From: Pelagomonas calceolata
Lineage: Eukaryota > Sar > Pelagophyceae > Pelagomonadales > Pelagomonadaceae
NCBI GenBank assembly: GCA_918797485.1
Contig: CAKKNE010000004.1
Coordinates: 2,294,001-2,358,000, forward strand
DNA length: 64,000 bases
Reading direction: 5' to 3'
The notes under the pieces: model-generated
Databases searched by the model: none
The model's input: only the letters and a program-made list of their open reading frames with translations
Told to the model about the DNA's origin: nothing
Translations under genes and position numbers: made by a program
In this document: positions 56,099 to 64,000 of the stretch, one piece after another
Numbering within the stretch: position 1 is the stretch's first letter
Layout of the letters: each line of letters starts with the position of its first letter

Positions 56099-56120
56099 CT
56101 AGCGGCCTGCAAGACACTAG
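56099..56120 (+). promoter_or_regulatory. CTAG-armed upstream element, copy 17 (with extra CTAG)
   Basis: CTAGCGG, CCTGCAAGA, CACTAG, followed by GGATGCCTAG (56121-56130) and CAAC. 249 bp upstream of the ATG at 56370. Confidence 0.75.
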
Positions 56121-56369
56121 GGATGCCTAGCAACAAGTGCAGCTGCAACACAGGCCGCAAAGCAGAGCGCAAGCGGCAGTTTTAGAGCCGACGACCTATC
56201 ACGCACACCCATTCATTCACATATATCGACGCGCTGCAAGTGCTGAGCCACCGAGCCGCGCGGAACTAGCTCCGCTGCCAGCGAACTCTTCGGTGCCGCA
56301 AGAACTCGCTTGCGCCGCGAAGCCATCGCCGCGGGACAAACAAGACGCCTCGCCGCACGTAGCCGCACT

Positions 56370-57989
56370 ATGCCGCACCCGTACGCCATCGTAGCGCTAC
56401 TATCTACAGCCTCGGCGCTGCTGCCGCGCCTCGCGCCGCGACAGCAACGACGGGCACCCGTCCGCTTGGTTCTTGCAGGCCGGCAGCGCTGGAGCGACCG
56501 CCGGACGAACCAAGCGATCGTCAGCAAGTGGCGCCGATCGCCGGAGCCCGAGATTGTGTATGAGGTCGACCGCAAGTGCGTCGCGAAGCATTTACCGCGC
56601 GGCGCCGACGCGGCGTACCTCCGCGACGTGCTCAGCGACGCGTTCGGGCCCCTGGCGTCGGTCGAGGTCGCGCCCGGCGACGTCGCCTACGTCGTCTTCG
56701 AGCGCAGCGAGGACGCCGCCGCGGCCACAAAAACAAGCGTGCGCGTGCGGAGCGGCGCCGGCGAGCGGACGCTCGACTGCGAGCCCTACGTCCAGAGGCG
56801 CGACGCGCCGCGGGGCGCGTCGACGCACCTGGTCGTGGGCAACGTGCCCTACGCCTGCGGCGACGATTTATTAAGGCGCGTCTTCGCCGACGCGGGCTGT
56901 CCCCCGCTGCAGCTGCGGCGGCCGAAGGACGGCGTCGCGTTTTTGGACTTCAAGGACCGCGCGACGGCGGCGCGCGCCGCGCGGCTCCACGGCACGCGCG
57001 TGCTGGGGCGGGCGCTCCGCGTCGACTGGGACGTCGTCCCGGAGGCGCCGCGGCCGCGGGACCGCCCCCCGAAGAACGCGACGTCGCTCGCGTCGCACCG
57101 GCGGCCCCGGGCGCCGAAGCGCGCGGCGCCGAAGGCGGCCGACCCGCCTTCGGTGAAGAAGCGCCCCGCCGCGACGCGCCGCGCCGCGTCGGCCGAGGCG
57201 CGCGTCGGCGCCGCGCTGGCGCACGCCGAGACCGCCCGGGACCTCGCCGAGACGTCCGGGGAGACGGCGGCGCGCGCCGCGGCGGCGGCGGCCGCCGCAG
57301 CCTGGCAGGAGGCCGACGCGCTGCGCACCGAGAACCGGCGGCTGCGGAGCCGGCTGCCGCGGCGGGCCACGTGGCAGCCGGCGCCCTTCGAGGTCGTGCT
57401 CGGGCCGGGCGCGCGGCCGCGCGACGTCGTGCGCGCGCGCGTCGACAACGAGCGCGACGTCGAGATCGTCGTGCCCGACGGCGCCGGCGCGGGCTGCGTC
57501 CTGCGCGTGCGCGGCGCGCTGCGGTGCGAGGTGCCGCGCGGGTCCTACGTCGGCGCGCCCGTCGCCGTGCCGCTGCCGGAGGCGGACTCGCAGCTGCGGG
57601 TCGTCGTGGCCGTGCCGCCGGGCCGCGGCCCCGGCGACGCGCTCTACGTCGCCTGGCCGGTCGACGTCGTGAGCGTGCCCGGGGACCGGTCGCTCCTGCC
57701 GCCGCCGGCCGTGGCGCTGCCGCCGCCCCTCTCGGACGACCCGCCGCGCCTCGCGCCGCCGGCGGCGCACCAGGCGCTCGTGGCCGCGACGCCGGACCCG
57801 CTGTTGGACGAGGCGGCCGCGCTCCGCGACGAGAACGCGGACCTGAGGAGACAGCTCCTCGCGATGCGCCGCTTGCTGCGGACGACGTCGGAGCTGTTCT
57901 TGGCGTCGCAGGCGTCTGGAACGGACATGCCGCTGGCGCTCGGGGAGGGGGACGAGACGTGGGACGAGCCGGAGGAGGACTCGGCCTAA
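56370..57989 (+). CDS. Two-RRM RNA-binding protein, probably plastid-targeted
   Basis: 539 residues. MPHPYAIVALLSTASALLPR has a signal-peptide core ending ASA, then a basic stretch (RLAPRQQRRAPVRLVLAGRQ). This is the bipartite plastid presequence pattern of heterokont algae, although Leu replaces the usual Phe after ASA. RRM-like domains lie at about 65-140 (VAKHLPRGADAAYLRDVLSD) and 150-225 (THLVVGNVPYACGDDLLRRV, DGVAFLDFKDRATAARAARL). Ala-rich coils, a beta-rich region with two similar segments (VVLGPGARPRDVVRARV, VVVAVPPGRGPGDALYVAWP) and a final acidic tail follow. Single exon of very high GC; other long frames here are shadows. Confidence 0.7.
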   Translation: MPHPYAIVALLSTASALLPRLAPRQQRRAPVRLVLAGRQRWSDRRTNQAIVSKWRRSPEPEIVYEVDRKCVAKHLPRGADAAYLRDVLSDAFGPLASVEVAPGDVAYVVFERSEDAAAATKTSVRVRSGAGERTLDCEPYVQRRDAPRGASTHLVVGNVPYACGDDLLRRVFADAGCPPLQLRRPKDGVAFLDFKDRATAARAARLHGTRVLGRALRVDWDVVPEAPRPRDRPPKNATSLASHRRPRAPKRAAPKAADPPSVKKRPAATRRAASAEARVGAALAHAETARDLAETSGETAARAAAAAAAAAWQEADALRTENRRLRSRLPRRATWQPAPFEVVLGPGARPRDVVRARVDNERDVEIVVPDGAGAGCVLRVRGALRCEVPRGSYVGAPVAVPLPEADSQLRVVVAVPPGRGPGDALYVAWPVDVVSVPGDRSLLPPPAVALPPPLSDDPPRLAPPAAHQALVAATPDPLLDEAAALRDENADLRRQLLAMRRLLRTTSELFLASQASGTDMPLALGEGDETWDEPEEDSA

Positions 57990-58100
57990 TTGATGTTTTG
58001 TTGAACTTGAAACTTGGCCCGGGGCGTGCGGTCACGCAGGGAGGCGCCGGCTCCGCAGCTAGGCTGCCTAGCTCTAAGCAAAGCAAAAACTTGACAAAAC

Positions 58101-58904
58101 TTAACACAAAAACAGCATGACTAGACGGAAGAGACCCTCCGGGAGCCCAGGTCTCGAAGGCTCGGCGCCGTCGCCCTCGAGCAGGAACGCGGCGAGCGCC
58201 AGGGTCTCCGGCTCGACGCAGAAGACGGGCCTTGCGCGATTCTGCGCCACGAGCCACCGTAGCTCGACGAACGGCAGCCGCGCCTCCCTCACGAGGACGC
58301 GAATGCCGCCTCCGGCCCGGACGCGCCTCAAGTAGGCCGCGACCGCGGCGGCATCCCTTGCTTCTGACTGCTCGGCGAGGTCCCCGGGCTTCTGGCCGTC
58401 GCGCGTGATGCGGTCGAGGTGTTCGAGATCCGCTCCCTTCCGCACAAGGTACTCCGTCACCGCGAGCCTTCCCTCCATCGCCGCGTCGTGGAGCGGCGTC
58501 CAGCCGAGCTCGTCCTCGGCGTGCAGGAATTCGGGCACGAGGCGCAGGATCGTGCGCAGCGCCTCGACGTTGCCCCGCCGCGCGGCGACGTGTGCGAGCG
58601 TTGCGCTGTGCAGCCCCGGCGCCCGCGCCAGCGCCTCGCCGCCCGCCCGGAGCATGTGCGCGCACAGCCGCTCGTGGCCGAGGTCCAGGGCCCGGTGCAG
58701 CAGCGTCGGCGTCCGGAAGTCGTCGTACGGCTGCCGGAAGTCGACGTCGCCCAGCGCTTCGATGCCTCGCACATCTCCTGCATCGATGAGGCTGCGCAGC
58801 GGGTCGGGGACGACGACATTGCTCGCATGAGTGCTTGCGGCGGTGGCGGGCTGCAATTCGTCGAGGGAGAGGGCTGGCAGCGATGTGGCAAGGTCTGGCT
58901 GCAT
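58101..58904 (-). CDS. Ankyrin-repeat protein
   Basis: 267 residues from the ATG at 58904; the frame extends upstream only from a TTG. At least four ankyrin-type repeats span about 40-180: DPLRSLIDAGDVRGIEALGD, TPTLLHRALDLGHERLCAHM, ATLAHVAARRGNVEALRTIL and GWTPLHDAAMEGRLAVTEYL with VRKGADL. The C-terminus is a helical segment ending RPGLPEGLFRLVMLFLC. Ankyrin arrays bind partner proteins, and the partner is unknown. Stop 111 bp from the convergent RRM gene. Confidence 0.85.
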   Translation of the reverse strand: MQPDLATSLPALSLDELQPATAASTHASNVVVPDPLRSLIDAGDVRGIEALGDVDFRQPYDDFRTPTLLHRALDLGHERLCAHMLRAGGEALARAPGLHSATLAHVAARRGNVEALRTILRLVPEFLHAEDELGWTPLHDAAMEGRLAVTEYLVRKGADLEHLDRITRDGQKPGDLAEQSEARDAAAVAAYLRRVRAGGGIRVLVREARLPFVELRWLVAQNRARPVFCVEPETLALAAFLLEGDGAEPSRPGLPEGLFRLVMLFLC

Positions 58905-59001
58905 TTTTACTGTAGAGAGAGGCTTGATGATGCTAATTGGACATTCCAAGACGTAAAAGTAGTCCAGTTTATAATAAAATGCATCCCTCTCTTGGCGCCG
59001 G

Positions 59002-59023
59002 CTAGTGGCCTACACGACGCTAG
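59002..59023 (-). promoter_or_regulatory. CTAG-armed upstream element, variant copy 18
   Basis: CTAGTGGCCTACACGACG, then CTAG: arms kept, core diverged. Divergent pair: 97 bp to 58904 and 264 bp to 59288. Confidence 0.5.
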
Positions 59024-59287
59024 AGTGAGAGAGCGACGGTCTTTTTTTGCATTTTATCCAGCACCAACTGACCCATTTATACGTAGTACATTCCTGAAAG
59101 GACCTAACGTAAACCGCTTCTCAGTGCCAGTCGCAAAAATCGCAGTCATTTGGTGGCCAGCTTTTTTGCCTCCAAGTGCAGACGAGAGCAAAACCAGCGC
59201 AAACGCCAAGAAGCGCTACACACGCAGCGCACGCCTGGGCTGCGCCATACCTGCATTAGCTGCGCACGCCTCATAACACGAGAAACG

Positions 59288-60121
59288 ATGGCCGCCGCCG
59301 CCCGCGCCACGCTCATCGGCCGCGACGACGCCCACTTCCGCGACCTGCTCGCGCGCCTGCCCGCGCACCTCGTCGCGCCGCCGGACCTCGACGAGGCCGC
59401 CGCCGAGAAGTTCTACAAGAACAAGGGCCAGAAGGCGCCCGAGGCCGAGCGCCGGGCCGCGTCGAAGCAGCGCCGGGCCGAGGCCAAGGCGCAGCGCGAC
59501 GCGAAGCGGCGCGGCGCGGGCGCCGCGCCGGCCGCCGACTTCGACGGACTGGGCGACGCCGAGGACGATCCGGCGCCGGCCGTCGAGCGGACGGGCGAGG
59601 CGATGGCCGACGTGCGGCAGCGGCTCCAGGCGCGGATCGCGGGCCTCAAGGGCACGCGCGGCGCGGGCGAGAAGAAGAAGAAACGCAAGGAGAAGACGAA
59701 GGCGGACGAGCGCCCTGCGAAGCACGCACGCACGGACGCGCCGGAGGATACGAAGGTTGGCGCGCTGCGCGACGCGCGGGCGGACCGGCCGACGCCCAAG
59801 ATGGTCCAGGGCGCTCCTGGGTCTAAAACCCGAAAGCTCAAGGGACTACTGAAGCAGGCCGAGCGCGACGCGGCGGAGGTCCGGCACCTGCGCGCGAGCG
59901 GCCAGGACGCGGCGGCCGACGACCGCCAGTGGGACGAGGCGCTCCGCGTCGCGTCGGGCGAGCGCGCCGCCGTCGACCCGGCGAAGGTGAAGAAGGCCCT
60001 GAAGCTGCGCGAGAAGAAGAAAAAGAAGTCGGCGAAGGAGTGGGCCGCGCGCGGGCGGGCGTCGGCGCGCGCGGTCGCGGCGAAGAAGGTACCCTCGGGG
60101 AAGAGAGTATATGACGACTAA
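59288..60121 (+). CDS. SURF6/Rrp14 family ribosome-biogenesis protein
   Basis: 277 residues, strongly basic. After an N-terminal helical part (DDAHFRDLLARLPAHLVAPP), the family core appears as DVRQRLQARIAGLKGTRGAG, then SKTRKLKGLLKQAERDAAEV, WDEALRVASGERAAVDPAKV and KKALKLREKKKKKSAKEWAA. The last blocks (LLKxAE, WxxALxxAxGxKVxDDxxxLKKxLKxKEKxKxKSxxEW) are typical of SURF6. It acts in nucleolar processing of pre-rRNA for both subunits. Single exon. Confidence 0.85.
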   Translation: MAAAARATLIGRDDAHFRDLLARLPAHLVAPPDLDEAAAEKFYKNKGQKAPEAERRAASKQRRAEAKAQRDAKRRGAGAAPAADFDGLGDAEDDPAPAVERTGEAMADVRQRLQARIAGLKGTRGAGEKKKKRKEKTKADERPAKHARTDAPEDTKVGALRDARADRPTPKMVQGAPGSKTRKLKGLLKQAERDAAEVRHLRASGQDAAADDRQWDEALRVASGERAAVDPAKVKKALKLREKKKKKSAKEWAARGRASARAVAAKKVPSGKRVYDD

Positions 60122-61099
60122 GACCTGTGGTGACTAAGAGCGTCGTCGTTTTGTGGATTTGGGGTAGTAGAAGCTTACTCGGTTTTGGGGACGCTAGCCT
60201 AGTCCCGGGGGGATGGACGCACTAGAACCAAGCCTCTAAAGGCCCGGATCCGGCGTCACGTCGTCACCGTCAGGTCTGGGAGCAGGGCCTGCCGAGCAAT
60301 GCACGAAACTTTACACGCGCGGTCCGCCGCGCGCGCTGCGGCGTCACCATCACCAGCCGTAGGAGTCCTGGTCCTCCCGCTCATCTATGGACGCCCAGCT
60401 GGGCGCAGCAGAGGCGTGTGATCTCTACAATCAACAACATCTCGAAGCACGCGTCCCGGCGGGCGGCGCGGCGGCGACGCCGGCTTAATTCGGTCGCGTA
60501 GACCTTTCTACGTGCTAGGCGAGCCCGGCGATCCGCCGTGGCGAGCGGTGAGCCGACAAAAAGGCTGTGATGTCAATATTGACCAACTCGCTACTCGTCC
60601 AGACAAGCCCCGGCGCTAACAAGGACTCCTCTCGAGGAGTAAGAAGCGTCCCTATGGGTCGCTGATAACTGCGTAAAGGAGCAGGCTCCAAAACACGGGT
60701 TTTCACCGCATTTAGAATAAGTATAAGCCAGCCTCCGTTCACCGAACTCGTCATTAATAGAAGTTGATCTCTATAAATGCGACGCCTGTGCCGCCCCATT
60801 GGCCCACGACACGCCTAAATGTGTGCAAAAATGTGACTGCAAATGCCTGTGGCATTGATGATCTTCGGACGACGACAACTAGGCGCGTCCTTTCCCCTCT
60901 TCCATATCAACACGTTCACTCCTATCCCCCTCCTTCCCTCTCGTGATAAGCACATTGTAGTATATTTCTGACTTGCGAACGGCCGTCGGACGCGAGTAAT
61001 GGCGTCTTTCTTGGGACGGCGTGTGATTAATATGAGGGCCGGGGACGGGACGGGGCTAGGCGCCTAGTAAAGAAAAGCATACAAATATTATGAGCCCGC
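60122..61099. other. Intergenic region of about 1 kb without recognised gene
   Basis: Both flanking genes end here (SURF6-like from the left, GRAM/VASt from the right). The region contains a 12-bp palindrome CTAGGCGCCTAG at 61056-61067 and a palindrome GCCCAGCTGGGC near 60393. A minus-strand frame at 60515-60799 reads protein-like in part (NGGWLILILNAVKTRVLEPA), but has no support. No CTAG-armed element, tRNA or clear repeat seen. Confidence 0.5.
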
Positions 61100-61240
61100 T
61101 CAGTGGTCCTTCCGCAGCACCTGGTTGATATCTTCCCGCAGGCCCTGGACCTCCAGCAGCAGCCGCGCGTTCGCCGACCGCTGCGCGAGGTAGAGCCAGA
61201 GGAAGCCCGCGGCGACGGCCCACGGCAGGTACGATGGGTG

Positions 61241-61276
<36 letters not shown>

Positions 61277-62518
61277 CCTTTCGGACGACGGCGCCGCGGC
61301 GAGGTGCGCCCGCGCAGCCGCCGCGTAGGCGTCGTAGTAGGCCTGCAGGTCGCTCCGCGACGAGCTCTCGATCTTCCGCTTGAAGATCGTGGACTTGCTC
61401 CACTTGACCTCGAACTCGAACGCGACGTCGACGCCGTCATCCCGCGGCGTCACGACCCACCGATCATGAATCGCGAAGCAGTCTCGGTACGGAATGTCCT
61501 CCATGGACAGCACGCCGTGCAGCACGAGGCCGTGGCGGCCGAAGGCCCGGCACCGTTGGATTTTGGTGGTGCGCGCGCTCTTCGGGCCCATCGGGTTGTT
61601 CAGGAGCCGCCGGAATCTCAACTCGCGGTCGTGTTCCCCGTCGGACGACGCCCACGGCGTGCACGCGACCTCCAAATCACCTTGGTCGACATGAAATTTT
61701 GTGAGCGGAAACCCACACCCATCGGCCAAAAAATGCGCGAAGAATTCGTCGACACTCACTGGCAGTTGACACGTATGCAACGTCTCCGCGAGCTTCGTGG
61801 CGTGCACTTCCGCACCAAACGCCTTGGCCGTGCTCCGCGCGTGCTCGGGCGTGTCCGCGACGTCCGGCGTTGACGGCCGCTCCTGGACGTCGGGCCCGGC
61901 GATGCCCTCGATGCGCTTCAGGAGGTCCTGCTGGGGGAGGGACTCCTGCCGGGCGACGGGCGTCTCGACGTGCGTCTCGAACTTCTCCGCCTCCTCCTTG
62001 GACTCCTGTTGCTGGGTCTCCTCCTCTTCCACGTGGCTCGACGCCGGTTCCAATACCGTTCTATACATCTCGTGGTAGGCCCTCAATAAGTTAAAGCAGT
62101 CGTCCCGGTCCCAGAAGCTCCGGAACACGTACTCTTTTCTTGCGGTAATTACTGCAATGGCATTCGGGATGAACACCGCCGTGTTCTCCTTCGTAACACA
62201 GGTCACGTGCGAATAGGGGATCTTGATCTTCTTCTCGAAGCCGAATAAGTTGGAATAGAAGCAGATGAACCGCTCCGTGACGTAGAGTCTACCGTGCAAC
62301 AGTATTTTCCTTTCGATGGCGCACGAGAAGTCCCTCCGAATGGCCCCGACGTCCCCAAATATGGTCCTGACGATCTCGTCGCGCCACGCCGCCGGGTCCT
62401 GCTTGTCCTCCTCGGTGTCTATCTCTATTTCTTTCGAGCTCGCGCGGCACGCGGGCGTCTTTATTGACGCGCTGTTCTTCCGCCCGAAGCGGTCGCTCGC
62501 GCTGGGGATCTGGCTCAT
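61100..62518 (-). CDS. GRAM/VASt-domain sterol-transfer-like protein (Lam/Aster type)
   Basis: 472 residues. The GRAM domain at about 50-130 reads DFSCAIERKILLHGRLYVTE, RFICFYSNLFGFEKKIKIPY and SHVTCVTKENTAVFIPNAIA. A disordered acidic linker leads to the VASt domain at about 235-400 (LPVSVDEFFAHFLADGCGFP, TTKIQRCRAFGRHGLVLHGV, SMEDIPYRDCFAIHDRWVVT). A ten-proline run precedes one membrane helix (YLPWAVAAGFLWLYLA) and a short coil. Lam/Ltc and Aster proteins sit in the ER at membrane contact sites and carry sterols; this one has the same order. ATG at 62518; element 195 bp upstream at 62714. Confidence 0.9.
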
Positions 62519-62713
62519 GGCTGTTATGCAGCGGCGCGCGTCGGCGGAGTAGCGCGCTCTGGCACACTCTTTTTGGGTCAGGCTTTTCAGTTCTCTCCTT
62601 GCGCGGCACGACGCGCGGCGGCTGGGTGGCGCGCTGGGAGAGGACTGTGGCAGTGGTTCTTACGCACGTCGCTAGAGGAGAAAAGCCAGCGCGCACTTTT
62701 CACTCGTGCCAGG

Positions 62714-62734
62714 CTAGTGCATTAATGCCGCTAG
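62714..62734 (-). promoter_or_regulatory. CTAG-armed upstream element, variant copy 19
   Basis: CTAGTGCATTAATGCCGCTAG: arms kept, core TGCATTAATGC, itself palindromic. Divergent pair: 195 bp to 62518 and 314 bp to 63049. Confidence 0.55.
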
Positions 62735-62948
62735 CTCACTTGGACATGTAAGCCGGCGAGATGCGTCCGCGGCTCAAATTCGGCACGGCCGTATACGATC
62801 AACGAGCCCGCGGACTGCTCTAGCGAATTACGCACACTAGCCTTCTGCTCTGCGCTTTGCCAGAGAGCTTGTCTTTTGGGCAGCCGGGAGAGCGCCGCCA
62901 TGGATCGACGTTGAGCCGCAAGCAGGAGCGGGGCAGCCTCTCTCCGCG

Positions 62949-63047
62949 GGGCAGTGGCCGCTGCAGCCTCCCGCGCCGTCGACGCGTCCGTGTGTGGGCA
63001 AAGGCAGGGCAGTGGCCGCTGCAGACTCGACGCATCCGTGTGGGCAA
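62949..63047. repeat. Tandem duplication in 5' leader
   Basis: Copy 1 62949-63001 and copy 2 63007-63047 share GGGCAGTGGCCGCTGCAG, then TCGACGC(G/A)TCCGTGTG and GGGCAA; copy 2 lacks about 12 bp in the middle. Copy 2 ends directly before the ATG at 63049. The remainder of 62519-63048 holds only the CTAG-armed element. Confidence 0.8.
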
Positions 63048-63048
63048 C

Positions 63049-63588
63049 ATGGGCTTTAGCAGGGGCATCAACTACAGGGGCTCGCAAGGCCTGAAGCGCG
63101 TGGCGACCAAGCACAAGGACCACGCCCACCGCCTGCGCGCCAAGAAGGCGCACCTCACGAGCGGCTTCGCAAAGCATTTGGATTCCCTCCGGAGCTCTTC
63201 TCGGAAATTGCTCAAGAAGCTCAAGGGCGCGAAGGTCGAGCCCGAGGAGCCCCTCGAGCCGAGCTTCGACGAGAAGCTCGATATTCTCTTTACGCGCTAC
63301 GACGCGGACCACTCGGGCGAGATCGACGCCGAGGAGCTCGTGAAGCTGCTCTGGGACCTGACGCCGCCGCGGGAGCGGCCCTTCGTCAAGCCGAACCTCG
63401 GGGACGCGAACTTCATCATGGAGCAGTGCAACGACAACGGCAACGTCGCCTACCTGTCGCGCGACGAGCTGAAGGACGCCGTGCTGCTCTGGCGGCGCAT
63501 CGAGAAGTCGACGCGGCCCTCGCCGACGGACCGGTCGCGGACGGGCCGGCAGCTCGGCGCGTGCTGCCTTAAGTTGTGTTGTGGGTAG
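63049..63588 (+). CDS. EF-hand protein with possible lipid anchors
   Basis: 179 residues from the ATG at 63049. MGFSRG could allow N-myristoylation. The basic N-terminal third (HKDHAHRLRAKKAHLTSGFA) precedes one canonical EF-hand, LFTRYDADHSGEIDAEELVK (D-x-D-x-S-G-x-I-x-x-x-E). A second, degenerate hand is in MEQCNDNGNVAYLSRDELKD. The end CCLKLCCG has four Cys that could be palmitoylated. Probably a Ca2+ sensor at a membrane. The leader contains the duplication just before the start. Confidence 0.8.
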   Translation: MGFSRGINYRGSQGLKRVATKHKDHAHRLRAKKAHLTSGFAKHLDSLRSSSRKLLKKLKGAKVEPEEPLEPSFDEKLDILFTRYDADHSGEIDAEELVKLLWDLTPPRERPFVKPNLGDANFIMEQCNDNGNVAYLSRDELKDAVLLWRRIEKSTRPSPTDRSRTGRQLGACCLKLCCG

Positions 63589-63613
63589 GCGCTCTTACTA
63601 CAGGAATAGGATC

Positions 63614-64000
63614 CTAGAAGATCTTCTGCGTGGAAGAAGGGCGCGCCTTGAGCGCGTCGAGCTTCGCACGCGTCGCCGCGTCGACGTCCTTGTCGAGGCC
63701 GAGCTCGGCGCGCACCCAGTCCGTGTGCGGGACCGGTTGAGGGGCCACTTTGCACCCCTTCTCCACGTGGGCCTCGCTGAAGGGCAGGAGGCACTTCGCC
63801 GAGACCCAGCCCTCGCCGCCCTCCGCCTCGACGCGGACGCGGCGCTCGTCCGCCGTCGCGTCGACGACCTCGACGAGCGCGTCCTGGGCGAGGACCGCGA
63901 CCTCGCGCGAGTCGAGCGCCGGGCCGGCGCGCACCGTCGCGCCGTTCGGCGCCGCGACGCGGAAGGCCTTGCCGACGCGCGACGCCGCGGGGCTCCAGTC
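63614..64000 (-). CDS. SH3-like domain protein, N-terminus beyond window
   Basis: The frame is open to the window end, 128 residues visible. VGKAFRVAAPNGATVRAGPA, LDSREVAVLAQDALVEVVDA and RRVRVEAEGGEGWVSAKCLL have the strand pattern of a bacterial-type SH3 (SH3b) domain. A short helical tail with WVRAELGLDKDVDAATRAKL follows. No catalytic motif. It converges on the EF-hand gene with 25 bp between stops. Confidence 0.6.
   Translation of the reverse strand, partial: DWSPAASRVGKAFRVAAPNGATVRAGPALDSREVAVLAQDALVEVVDATADERRVRVEAEGGEGWVSAKCLLPFSEAHVEKGCKVAPQPVPHTDWVRAELGLDKDVDAATRAKLDALKARPSSTQKIF

Noticed and set aside
56576-58665. Very long frames overlapping the RRM and ankyrin genes (plus 56576-58120; minus 56950-58665 and 56871-57770)
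   Set aside because: Arg/Ala/Pro-only composition with no motifs; the RRM and ankyrin frames carry recognisable domains. High GC makes stops rare in all frames here.
60515-60799. 94-codon minus frame in the 60-61 kb gap
   Set aside because: Parts look protein-like, but it starts at a non-ATG codon, has no family match I know and no promoter element nearby.
1641-62734. CTAG-armed element as a miniature transposon or tiny introner
   Set aside because: No constant flanking duplication, no longer body, never inside genes, and fixed distance to start codons. A promoter site explains the data better, though a mobile origin is not excluded.
1-64000. CRISPR arrays, operons, Shine-Dalgarno sites, integrated virus or plasmid
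   Set aside because: No spaced identical repeats, eukaryotic gene content, genes on alternating strands with introns; nothing virus-like was recognised.

Overview
The window looks like nuclear DNA of a GC-rich, very compact, intron-poor eukaryotic microalga. The gene set is eukaryotic: PRIM1, GPN2, OLA1, SAM50, PUS7/TruD, P2 stalk protein, a SNARE, a Fun30/SMARCAD1-type SNF2 ATPase, SURF6, a NOL8-like protein and a GRAM/VASt sterol transporter. Several introns are short transposon-like 'introners' with terminal inverted repeats and 8-bp target duplications, the type I know from the pelagophyte Aureococcus and from Micromonas. One RNA-binding protein has a heterokont-style plastid presequence. 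A pelagophyte or other stramenopile is the best guess, but it is an inference.

Layout. 0-6.3 kb: coiled-coil protein (cut by the window start), small SNARE, glycosyltransferase fragment, mitochondrial carrier, small tail-anchored protein, CNG/EAG-like channel without a recognisable selectivity filter. 6.5-12.2 kb: GT8-like glycosyltransferase and two neighbouring chromatin-reader paralogues sharing a PAH-like domain (one also has a CW zinc finger). 12.2-20.5 kb: SNF2 ATPase, a voltage-sensor/class III cyclase fusion, two small proteins, one of them MsrB-like, and an unknown gene. 20.9-24.4 kb: coiled-coil/TMEM184-like membrane protein and GPN2. 24.4-26.5 kb: a gene-free tract with decayed repeats. 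26.5-36.5 kb: primase small subunit, PT-repeat membrane protein, methyltransferase, Kazal-type protein, TruD, P2, NYN/Regnase-like RNase and a small protein; all five recognised introners lie here. 36.9-49.6 kb: secreted protein, HD phosphohydrolase, DGQHR protein, SAM50, two poorly characterised proteins, OLA1, disordered protein, NOL8-like. 49.6-64 kb: patatin-like lipase, unknown acidic protein, two-exon unknown, plastid RRM protein, ankyrin protein, SURF6, GRAM/VASt protein, EF-hand protein and an SH3-like protein cut by the window end.

The strongest unexplained signal is a 20-23 bp imperfect palindrome with CTAG at both ends and a TGTAAGA/TCTTACA core. It occurs 19 times, always between genes, 18 times upstream of a start codon and very often 180-196 bp from the ATG. 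Single copies serve divergent gene pairs. It behaves like a general promoter element, and I know of no description of it. There is no operon logic: genes lie on both strands, convergent 3' ends are often only 10-35 bp apart, and most genes have no intron.

Starts were chosen as ATG. Several long in-frame extensions begin only with GTG or TTG and were rejected. Introns were inferred from frame, splice dinucleotides and family alignment recalled from memory; no search was run.
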